From assembly GCA_016840025.1 (NCBI GenBank), contig JAEOTF010000054.1, forward strand, positions 1 through 8,927: a stretch of DNA of 8,927 nt, read 5' to 3'. Origin of the DNA: Candidatus Hodarchaeota archaeon (lineage in GTDB: Archaea > Asgardarchaeota > Heimdallarchaeia > Hodarchaeales > YT1-039). This document shows positions 1 to 6,571 of the stretch, in pieces (positions within the stretch are counted from its first letter, which is position 1; every line of letters starts with the position of its first letter). The position numbers were made by a program, and so were the translations under genes. The notes beneath the pieces were generated by a model. That model ran no database searches and was not told the DNA's origin. It saw nothing but the letters and a program-made list of their open reading frames with translations.

Positions 1-1725
1 AGTTCATCTTGGTTAACTATGAATTCCACCTCGGGGGTAATCACTGGCTTTGCCAACTTTTCTCTGATTGGCGTATGGAATATTACGATCACTGTGACTG
101 CGGAAGTTGGCTATCCCACTATTTACACCACCTTTCTTACGGTAACAGAACTAACTCTCCAGTTTACTGATGTAACACCAAATCAGTCCCCCTTGCTGTA
201 TGATATCATTCTGCTTCAGGTACGCGTGGAAACGAATACTAGTGTCGCAATGGAAGGCATAGAGATCGAATGGTGGATGGATGGTATCCTTTTCAATACA
301 ACGACAACAAATGCCACGGGGTACAGCACCTGGTTCCTTCAACTCACCAGTTCAGGCACCCATCATGTGGAAGCGAAAGTCCCGGTGAGAGGACTGCAAG
401 AGGACATTTATTTCCCCACAACAGACCTTGAATTTTGGTTCAACGGTGAAGATTTGGGGCCAACTCCTGTATGGCTAACTTTAGGTGATAATTATACACT
501 TAATGGGCAATTGGTCGATGATGAGGGCAAGCCGGTTCCAGATGTGGACTTGGAATATACATTAAATGACATTACACTGTCTTCTCTGGTGACTGACAGT
601 AATGGGTGGGTGAATATGACGGAACTCTTTCTGACAGCTGGAACCTACACAGTGACCGTCTTGAAAGATGGAATGGAATTATCTGGCGCAAATGACACTG
701 TTGCTGAATTGCTTATTCATGTAGTGACATCCTCACCAGTAGTAACTGTTATTAGCCCCAGTACACCCACCATCAAAACAGTGATAGGACAACAGGTAGC
801 ATTTGTCGGGTGGATCTATCTTAACGAAACTACCCCTATTGCAGTGACAGGAACTCGTGTGGGGTTGCTTGTGAACGGTACACAAGTTGATTCGCAATTT
901 AGTGATAGTAATGGGTATCTATACTTTAATTATGCCTTTTTAAATTCAGGAACTTATAGAGTAGCGTTCTATTATAATGACCAAAGCTGGGGGGAGATCT
1001 GGGTGACCATAACCGCAGGGTATTATGCAAGCTGGACTGGTTCCTCTACTGTTAATGGGACGGCGGGTCAACCGCTGGAGTTTACTATTTATGTCTTCTC
1101 CAATACAACAATCACCTACAGAAGTGTAACGTTGACTTTAAACGATGGTGTTCCTGTAATCGGAGCTCAAGTCGATTGGTACATTAACGACGCCTATCAA
1201 AATAGTACACTCACAGGAGCGGATGGGCGGGCGAGTTTCAGCTACATTTTTGCTACTCTAGGCTTTTATGAGGTCGTAGCGAAACATGAAGGTGTAATTC
1301 TCGCTTCCTTTGATGTTAATATTGCAGAAGCGCCTAAGGAAGGATTAGAAAAGTTTGTAGAAGAAAATACGGCGTTATTGGCCATCTTAATGGTGTTCTT
1401 ATTGGTTTTTGTGGTCATTGGAGCGGTGTCCCCAGCACGGCGGCGAGTTACTAAGTCACTTAGCAAAGTTAGAACACTTATTGGCCGTAAAACGGTGTTT
1501 GGCCCCCGCTATTGTGCCCGGACGCTTACTAAGGAACTGGAAGAAAAAGTAGGACAAGAAGCGCTACAAGCAGCAGTAACAGATCCATCTAAACTTGAGC
1601 CTATCCAACGCGAAGTTAGTGCCAAACTCACGCGTTTCCCTGAATTCATGAGCAAATCCGTGGACGAGAAAGTGGAATTCACCCAGAAAACCACAGAACT
1701 GATACTTAAGCGCTATAAAAAGTAA
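1..1725 (+). CDS. Ig-like repeat surface protein with C-terminal membrane anchor and cytoplasmic tail (5' partial)
   Basis: The reading frame is open from base 1, so the gene starts outside the window; the Met at 19 is not a credible start because coding-like sequence precedes it. Numbering from that Met, four degenerate beta-rich repeats of about 90 residues are visible (about 44-125, 150-235, 240-333, 336-434). Each ends in a DxxG turn, then G-[TF]-[YH]-x-V strands (SGTHHV, AGTYTV, SGTYRV, LGFYEV), as in Ig-like/carboxypeptidase-regulatory-like folds. About 14 N-x-S/T sequons lie in this part, which suggests an N-glycosylated extracellular chain. A single hydrophobic helix (about 451-471) is followed by a basic stretch (ARRRVTKSLSKVR), giving an outside-to-inside topology. 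A tail of about 95 residues, charged and helical, lies in the cytoplasm; I do not recognise it. The role is probably adhesion, S-layer association or sensing; this is inference. Base composition is visibly richer in G+C than the genes to its right. Confidence 0.85.
   Translation, partial: SSSWLTMNSTSGVITGFANFSLIGVWNITITVTAEVGYPTIYTTFLTVTELTLQFTDVTPNQSPLLYDIILLQVRVETNTSVAMEGIEIEWWMDGILFNTTTTNATGYSTWFLQLTSSGTHHVEAKVPVRGLQEDIYFPTTDLEFWFNGEDLGPTPVWLTLGDNYTLNGQLVDDEGKPVPDVDLEYTLNDITLSSLVTDSNGWVNMTELFLTAGTYTVTVLKDGMELSGANDTVAELLIHVVTSSPVVTVISPSTPTIKTVIGQQVAFVGWIYLNETTPIAVTGTRVGLLVNGTQVDSQFSDSNGYLYFNYAFLNSGTYRVAFYYNDQSWGEIWVTITAGYYASWTGSSTVNGTAGQPLEFTIYVFSNTTITYRSVTLTLNDGVPVIGAQVDWYINDAYQNSTLTGADGRASFSYIFATLGFYEVVAKHEGVILASFDVNIAEAPKEGLEKFVEENTALLAILMVFLLVFVVIGAVSPARRRVTKSLSKVRTLIGRKTVFGPRYCARTLTKELEEKVGQEALQAAVTDPSKLEPIQREVSAKLTRFPEFMSKSVDEKVEFTQKTTELILKRYKK
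1717..1721 (-). terminator. T5 tract, candidate terminator for the radical SAM gene
   Basis: On the minus strand, TTTTT occurs 21-25 bases past the TAG stop of the radical SAM gene, inside the 3' end of the convergent surface-protein gene. Archaeal RNA polymerase can stop at oligo-T tracts without a hairpin. The tract is short, so support is weak. Confidence 0.25.
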
Positions 1726-1741
1726 GTATAATCCAATTCGA

Positions 1742-3676
1742 CTAATCTCTCCTCTTTTTACTATTTTCCGAACTTAATTGGGTTTGAATATGATAGGGAA
1801 GAGTATTGATATAGCAATTGTTATGTGAAAACATTAGAGTCACTTCTTCTAAGTTAGATAACGTTTTCAGTAGAATAGGAGAAGAAATATGGGATAATTG
1901 TGAATGTAGATCCTCAAATGTCGTAGGTTCTTCGGTAAGTTGTATTATTTGAAGATCTAGATTGTCTAATTCTAGTTTCAGAATTTCTCCTTCTGAGGAC
2001 ATACACAACTCTGGTGAACTATCAGAAGAAGTAACTAATGAAATATGAGCGGAATCCAGTATCTTCTCATATTTTTTTATCAAATCTGATTGTAAGAATT
2101 CAGTGTTATTTATGTTTAACATACCCATATAAGAATTCATTTTAACGAAATCATGAGCAAGATCGGGATTATCTGAGAGATATGTTAGTGCTCTAGTTAA
2201 AGGTGTAGTATTTATATAGTTTTGAACCAAAGGATTTTCCCATGGCCATTCTTCCCCAATGGGAGTACATGGATTAACAGCAATGGGAGTGGTAAGGATA
2301 CGGAGAGGATTTTTCCTGTTTGTTTTATATAAAGAGGCAAATATAAACCTTAACTTCAATAATGTCTGAAATGTAGTATAGACATCTTCAAAAGTTTCGT
2401 TAGGATAACCACAAAGTAGGTTAAAGCCAACAATTCTGACTGAAGGGTACTTTTCTACCAGTTTCAACGTGTAAATGGCATTTTCAATGCGATGAGGTTT
2501 CCGCATTTTACGTAAACTTCGAGGGCTCCATTGCTCAAATCCAAATTGAATATTAGCTTCTAATACTTCTAGAAGCTTCATCATCTCTTCATTGATATAT
2601 TGAGGAGAAAGCTCCGCAAATATGGTTAAGTTAGGATAGTGGTCTTTCAATTGAGAAAGTAGATGTAAAAGTGTAAGAAAACGTTCATTAGAACTCCCAC
2701 GGACATCACTACCTAAAAATCTAATCATAAAGCCAGTAGTGGAAGGAATATCTTGAGTCTGGAGATGATGTTTAATTTCTTCAATAATACTTTCAGGAGC
2801 ACGTTCCCTAAATGGAGAAGAAGAATTCGTTCGATGACAAAACGTACATTTTCCCCAACGACAATTCCTTGAATCCCATATAGAGATCATTTTCACGCTA
2901 TTATCAATGTGCCAATTATAGCCCTCATAATTTGCCCAAGCCTCATCAATGTTCTCTAAAGGAGAATGAGGTGGATTGGTTCGAATCTTTCCATTTTGTT
3001 TCCATACTATTCCTTGAATTTTCTCAAGATTAGAATGATCGGGATAATTCTCAATAATTTCGAGAAGAGTTGATTCGCCTTCACCATAGACACAGAGATC
3101 AAGCCAGGGGAACATTTCCATTAATAATCGACCTTCTTGAGCGGTCATTCCCCCAAATATTGTCATTATAGATGGTTTTAAAAGCTTAATACGATGCAAA
3201 AACATCAAACTTGCGATTTCTTGACCTAAGTTTATACTTCCTCCGATAATATCATGAGAAATCAAATTGTGTCTATGTATCTCAGAGTTTAGAAAACTAT
3301 CCACTCGCTGAGTCAGTTCATTGAATTGTTTTTTTGAAATATTAGGAAGATAAAACGCCCCCCATGCACTAAGAAATTCTAAAGCATTTTCATTGTTTTG
3401 GAGATTTGATTCACCTTTAATACGATCTTTCAGAAAAAGATAACCAAATAATGCACGAAAAAGAGAAGCAGCAGCATAACTATCTAAAATTACATCCTGT
3501 AGCCAGTCTTCATCTTTAAGACATTGATTAGTGATTGTTTGATTCCAATAAAATGTGTTAATTTTGACATTAGGATGTTGAGATTCTATATAACCCTTTA
3601 AATAACCTAATGCAGGATGAGGAGTACAAGAAAGGGATGGTGGAAATGCGTGAAGACTTATTTTTGGAAAAGTCAT
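1742..3676 (-). CDS. B12-binding-type radical SAM enzyme, RiPP-maturation-like
   Basis: This 644-residue protein is predicted to be cytoplasmic, using S-adenosylmethionine and a 4Fe-4S cluster for radical chemistry. Residues 1-240 follow the Rossmann-like cobalamin-binding layout of class B radical SAM enzymes: PALGYLKGYIE (21-31), QEIASLMFLHRIK (152-164), FGG (174-176) and YGEGE (197-201). No DxHxxG cobalamin-ligand motif is seen, as is common in that class. The cluster motif is C272-x4-C277-x2-C280 (NCRWGKCTFC). The TIM-barrel continues with IRFLGSDVRG (318-327), IQFGFEQWSPRSLRKM (376-391) and GYPNET (423-428). The combined pattern resembles RiPP-maturation radical SAM C-methyltransferase-like proteins, which have a similar length. 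Residues about 565-628 look like a small winged-helix domain. The ATG has an AAGGT Shine-Dalgarno-like sequence 7 bases upstream. It is convergent with the surface-protein gene. Substrate unknown; a generic B12-dependent radical SAM methyltransferase or cyclase is the alternative. Confidence 0.85.
   Translation of the reverse strand: MTFPKISLHAFPPSLSCTPHPALGYLKGYIESQHPNVKINTFYWNQTITNQCLKDEDWLQDVILDSYAAASLFRALFGYLFLKDRIKGESNLQNNENALEFLSAWGAFYLPNISKKQFNELTQRVDSFLNSEIHRHNLISHDIIGGSINLGQEIASLMFLHRIKLLKPSIMTIFGGMTAQEGRLLMEMFPWLDLCVYGEGESTLLEIIENYPDHSNLEKIQGIVWKQNGKIRTNPPHSPLENIDEAWANYEGYNWHIDNSVKMISIWDSRNCRWGKCTFCHRTNSSSPFRERAPESIIEEIKHHLQTQDIPSTTGFMIRFLGSDVRGSSNERFLTLLHLLSQLKDHYPNLTIFAELSPQYINEEMMKLLEVLEANIQFGFEQWSPRSLRKMRKPHRIENAIYTLKLVEKYPSVRIVGFNLLCGYPNETFEDVYTTFQTLLKLRFIFASLYKTNRKNPLRILTTPIAVNPCTPIGEEWPWENPLVQNYINTTPLTRALTYLSDNPDLAHDFVKMNSYMGMLNINNTEFLQSDLIKKYEKILDSAHISLVTSSDSSPELCMSSEGEILKLELDNLDLQIIQLTEEPTTFEDLHSQLSHISSPILLKTLSNLEEVTLMFSHNNCYINTLPYHIQTQLSSENSKKRRD
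1755..1759 (+). terminator. T5 tract, candidate terminator for the surface-protein gene
   Basis: TTTTT begins 30 bases past the stop of the surface-protein gene, within the 3' end of the convergent radical SAM gene, followed by a second T run (TTTT near 1763). With the mirrored tract at 1717-1721 it would let the two convergent transcripts overlap by only a few tens of bases. This is a short motif and a tentative call. Confidence 0.25.
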
Positions 3677-3693
3677 AGATGTTACCTTAACAG

Positions 3694-3703
3694 TTTTTAA
3701 AAA
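3694..3703 (-). promoter_or_regulatory. Candidate TATA element for the radical SAM gene
   Basis: The palindrome TTTTTAAAAA lies about 18-27 bases upstream of the radical SAM ATG. Archaeal transcription starts about 25 bases after the TATA centre, which would place the start at or near the ATG and give an almost leaderless message. If so, the Shine-Dalgarno-like AAGGT at 3684-3688 would matter only for longer transcripts. The sequence is A/T-rich throughout, so this is tentative. Confidence 0.28.
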
Positions 3704-3725
3704 TCGTGAATAATAACTTGAAGAG

Positions 3726-3830
3726 TTAATAGTGCTTGCTGCTTTTCTTCATTTTATACTTTCTTTGATTTTTCATTGTAGTGTTTCTTCTATAATGAGA
3801 TAACAAATATTGCTGTTTAGATGTATTCAT
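3726..3830 (-). CDS. Small basic ORF (34 aa) upstream of the radical SAM gene; possible precursor peptide
   Basis: An ATG-initiated 34-codon ORF ends in TAA 49 bases before the radical SAM start, on the same strand. The peptide begins MNTSKQQYLLSHYRR, is very rich in Lys/Arg, carries four Tyr (8, 13, 25, 34, the last at the C-terminus) and has no Cys, Asp or Glu. I do not recognise it. Position next to a RiPP-maturation-like radical SAM enzyme makes it a candidate substrate, but A-rich DNA often yields Lys-rich open frames of this length by chance, and no convincing ribosome binding site precedes it (AAAGGAT is about 15 bases away). Treat as hypothetical. Confidence 0.25.
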   Translation of the reverse strand: MNTSKQQYLLSHYRRNTTMKNQRKYKMKKSSKHY

Positions 3831-3841
3831 AAGCAAGTAAG

Positions 3842-3848
3842 TTTATCC
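3842..3848 (+). promoter_or_regulatory. Candidate TATA element for the metallophosphoesterase gene
   Basis: TTTATCC lies 21-27 bases upstream of the ATG at 3869, with a purine-rich AAGTAAG just before it that could serve as a BRE. The spacing predicts a leaderless or nearly leaderless transcript, consistent with the lack of a clear Shine-Dalgarno sequence. The match to TTTATATA is partial. Confidence 0.27.
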
Positions 3849-3868
3849 TTTGATTTAGTAGATGGAAA

Positions 3869-6334
3869 ATGGCAAAAAAGTATTTATTCTCCTCAGTATT
3901 TTTAATTATCAGCATTATCTCACTAATTCTAAACATACAACTAGGGATTACATTGAGTTCAGGGGAATTAGACATAAATTCTATAGATTCTCATGTTAAA
4001 GGAAGTTCACATCTAAATAATCCTTTTTCGACTCTATCTAATGAACTTCCCAATGCTTCATTCGTCTACAATCCCCTTAAACCTATAGTTGATGAAAAAA
4101 CCATCTACAATGCTTCTGAATCTTTTGATCCAGACGGTTACATACCTACAAATAGCGGATATATGTGGAGATTCGGAGATGGAGAGACAGCTTACGGAGA
4201 GATTGTGGAGCATTCTTATGGGATTACTGGAAATTATAATGTGACTTTAACAATAACAGATAATGAAGGAGCAGTCGCCAATTCAACAAAGATCGTGAAT
4301 ATCACCAATAATTGGACTTTTGCTATAATAACAGATCTTCATATCGGTCGTGGGTATCCAAAATATAACGGAGAAGAATATTACCTTACCCAACGGCTTA
4401 CTAAGGCTGTTAACTGGATATTTGACAACCGAGAAGCAGGACAAAATAATATCAAATTCGTGATGGTATTGGGGGATATTTCCGAAAATGGTAAGTATAA
4501 TGAACTTATCAAAGCGAAAGAAATCCTTGATAATGGTTTAAAGGATCTTCCTTATTTTCCCCTGATAGGAAATCACGACGCACATAATAATGGACGGGAA
4601 AATTTTGATAGTATCTTTAATGACACGTTTTTTAACCAACAATTCGATAAACTTCGATTTCAAACTGAAAGAGTAATGGATACTTCCCCATTTCTGAATT
4701 ATGTGTTTCAATACGGCGGATCTAACTTTATTTGTCTGGATTTCGTTCAGGATGATGTAAAAGGTGTTTTGCATAATGAAACCATGAATTGGCTAAGATT
4801 TTGGACTGAAAATGCAACTCCATCATGGGAAAACAAGCCCACTATCCTATTTTCTCATCATCCAATGATAGGTCCACTATTTTTCGTCTTTGATATCGCT
4901 TTTAATGCTTCAGATATCGCCCAACTTGAGAATGAAGTAATAGGATGGGATAATGTCTTAATTAACTTTGCTGGACATGTTCATAGTTATTATGACCCAG
5001 TTTCACTAGTTTCCCCCTTACCTATGATTAATGCTAATACACTTTACATAGGTCCAAAGAATACTCCTGTAGTTACTACTGAATCTCTGGGAGTAGCTTC
5101 AAATCTATTAACCCCTAAAGGTACAATTCGATTAGTGGATCTGAATGGAAGTGGGATTATCAATTATAAGACAATTGAAGGACAATATTTAGCAGTAAAT
5201 CCGGTGTTTAAAACTACTACAAATTCTCTTTATTCATTAAGTTCGGATCCTTACTGGAAGGATTTGTTGCTAGGCAAAAAGATACGAATTGATTTTGATA
5301 CATATGCATTCACAAAGATGTTTACAGAAGAATTTCCCCTTTCCTATTATTTAGAGTTTGGAGATGGAGCATCCGAAATAGTTCTATCCAACGAAAGTAA
5401 AATAGTTAATTTCACACATTATTATTCGCTAGATGCCGAAAGAAAACAAAAAGTAACTTTAAGGGTGACAGCACATACATTGGATGGGGAACCTGTTGTA
5501 GAACAGTTAACTAGGGAGATATCACTTCCCCAACGTCAATCCGGTTTTTCATTTATTGCTTATAATACGATTGATATAACTATAACAGATCCAGATGGTC
5601 TAATTATCAATAAACAATTTAATGAGATCCCGGGTGCCATCTATGATGAATTAGACCTTGATGAGGATGGAACAATGGACGTTGTTAGTGTATTACCAGA
5701 AAGAAAGGTAGGCGAATATCTTCTAACAGTTTTTCCCAAATCTAATGCAGCTCCTATGGATAATTATACAATTGAAGCTTCCTGGGATGATAAAACTATA
5801 ACACTCGCCGATGATGCTCAAATTAGTGATATTCCAGATGAACCGTACTTGATCAAATCTTCTGGTAGTAGACCAAAGATTAACGGTGCTCCAATTGCTA
5901 ATGCTGAAATTGCAGTGGGTGTCCAATCACAACCTATTGAAGATCCAGATGATTATTATACCATTGAGCAAAATACTGTAGGTGGTGCTAATTTTATTTT
6001 AGATGCTAGATCTTCTTATGATCCAGAGGGAAAATCGTTAGTGTACACTTGGTCTGGTGCAATAACAGGAACAGGTGATACATTAACTACATTCCTTCCA
6101 ATAGGTGAACATGAAGTACTCTTGAATGTAAGTGATGGAGATTTATTTTCTGTTGATAGGTTAGTCATTAAAGTGCAGGCTACTCAACAATCAACAGTTA
6201 CTGGTAGAACTACCAACCAAACATCAAAAACAGCTGATTCAAAAAAAGGGTTTATTAGCCTTCCATTCTTCACTTTTTTCATTGTAGTTGTAGGGATTCT
6301 CGGGTATTATCAACGTAAGAGAAAATTAATTTAG
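3869..6334 (+). CDS. Exported, membrane-anchored PKD-domain metallophosphoesterase
   Basis: This 821-residue protein belongs to the calcineurin-like metallophosphoesterase superfamily and probably acts outside the cell on a phosphomono- or diester; the substrate is unknown. The N-terminus (KK then a hydrophobic run, about 6-30) is a signal peptide or anchor. A PKD domain (about 60-147) carries WRFGDGE and HSYGITGNYNVTLTITD. The catalytic domain (about 148-440) has all expected metal-ligand motifs: D156-L-H158, G202-D203-ISENG, G234-N-H-D237, S329-H-H-P332 and G369-H-V-H372. A second, degenerate PKD (about 470-550, LEFGDG and THYYSLD) follows. Next comes a beta domain (about 557-665) with a calcium-type D596-L-D-E-D-G-T-M-D604 loop, then a third PKD-like domain (about 672-770). 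A Thr/Ser-rich linker leads to a membrane helix (about 796-814) and a basic QRKRKLI tail, so the enzyme faces outward. Many N-x-S/T sequons fit glycosylation. It is transcribed divergently from the radical SAM gene, with no evident functional link. Confidence 0.92.
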   Translation: MAKKYLFSSVFLIISIISLILNIQLGITLSSGELDINSIDSHVKGSSHLNNPFSTLSNELPNASFVYNPLKPIVDEKTIYNASESFDPDGYIPTNSGYMWRFGDGETAYGEIVEHSYGITGNYNVTLTITDNEGAVANSTKIVNITNNWTFAIITDLHIGRGYPKYNGEEYYLTQRLTKAVNWIFDNREAGQNNIKFVMVLGDISENGKYNELIKAKEILDNGLKDLPYFPLIGNHDAHNNGRENFDSIFNDTFFNQQFDKLRFQTERVMDTSPFLNYVFQYGGSNFICLDFVQDDVKGVLHNETMNWLRFWTENATPSWENKPTILFSHHPMIGPLFFVFDIAFNASDIAQLENEVIGWDNVLINFAGHVHSYYDPVSLVSPLPMINANTLYIGPKNTPVVTTESLGVASNLLTPKGTIRLVDLNGSGIINYKTIEGQYLAVNPVFKTTTNSLYSLSSDPYWKDLLLGKKIRIDFDTYAFTKMFTEEFPLSYYLEFGDGASEIVLSNESKIVNFTHYYSLDAERKQKVTLRVTAHTLDGEPVVEQLTREISLPQRQSGFSFIAYNTIDITITDPDGLIINKQFNEIPGAIYDELDLDEDGTMDVVSVLPERKVGEYLLTVFPKSNAAPMDNYTIEASWDDKTITLADDAQISDIPDEPYLIKSSGSRPKINGAPIANAEIAVGVQSQPIEDPDDYYTIEQNTVGGANFILDARSSYDPEGKSLVYTWSGAITGTGDTLTTFLPIGEHEVLLNVSDGDLFSVDRLVIKVQATQQSTVTGRTTNQTSKTADSKKGFISLPFFTFFIVVVGILGYYQRKRKLI

Positions 6335-6335
6335 C

Positions 6336-6354
6336 TCCATAACAGTGTTATGGA
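6336..6354 (+). terminator. Perfect 8-bp hairpin directly after the metallophosphoesterase stop
   Basis: TCCATAAC and GTTATGGA form a perfect 8-bp inverted repeat around a 3-base AGT loop, starting two bases after the TAG stop. No T tract follows at once, so it is not a classical intrinsic terminator; it could protect the mRNA 3' end or mark a processing site. A T6 (6408-6413) and a T8 tract (6488-6495) lie further downstream and may be the actual stop points. Confidence 0.35.
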
Positions 6355-6487
6355 AGTATAAGAAATAGAATAATTTAATAGCAAGGAATTAAACTCAATT
6401 GGGACAATTTTTTGGGAAACTAACTTACTTCTTCTTCTTCCATTCCTAGTCCAGAAGAAAGATAAAATAAAAATTAAAATAAAATCC

Positions 6488-6495
6488 TTTTTTTT
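6488..6495 (+). terminator. T8 tract, candidate terminator for the metallophosphoesterase transcript
   Basis: Eight consecutive T residues lie about 155 bases past the metallophosphoesterase stop, in the convergent gap before the nuclease gene. Oligo-T tracts of this length are sufficient for archaeal termination in known systems. The long distance from the stop codon lowers confidence. Confidence 0.35.
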
Positions 6496-6571
6496 AGTTA
6501 ATCTAATACTTCATTTGTTAAAGATTCAAATTCTTTAAAGCTTATTTTTGCAAAAGGCGTCAAGACGTGTT
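6494..6571 (-). other. Coding-looking tail after the nuclease stop, in a shifted frame
   Basis: Just after the nuclease TAA, a different minus frame reads VKHVLTPFAKISFKEFESLT then NEVLD and a TAA at the left end. There is no ATG or GTG start within it. One missing base near the end of the nuclease gene (around 6575) would fuse this tail to the nuclease, adding about 25 residues. It could equally be a gene remnant or a chance open run, since 25 codons without a stop are not rare. Confidence 0.2.
6518..6538. repeat. 7-bp inverted repeat in the convergent gap
   Basis: TTAAAGA (6518-6524) and TCTTTAA (6532-6538) are perfect inverted copies around a 7-base loop. The position between two convergent genes would suit a bidirectional 3'-end hairpin, but the stem is A/T-rich and weak. 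It also lies inside the coding-looking tail described for 6494-6571. Confidence 0.25.

Noticed and set aside
151..342. Minus-strand open frame of 63 codons
   Set aside because: Lies wholly opposite the Ig-like surface-protein gene, shows no recognisable family and has atypical composition.
1266..1694. Two minus-strand open frames (66 and 61 codons)
   Set aside because: Antisense shadows of the membrane helix and tail of the surface-protein gene; Ser/Thr-rich mirror sequences without motifs.
4538..4774. Minus-strand open frame of 78 codons
   Set aside because: Opposite the metallophosphoesterase catalytic domain, which has clear motifs in the other frame.
5723..5926. Minus-strand open frame of 67 codons
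   Set aside because: Antisense to the calcium-loop/PKD region of the phosphoesterase; Cys- and Ile-rich shadow without support.
6420..6465. CTTCTTCTTC run with AGAAGAA as a hairpin or microsatellite
   Set aside because: Only a 7-bp low-complexity stem with a 14-base loop; no clear periodic repeat or function.
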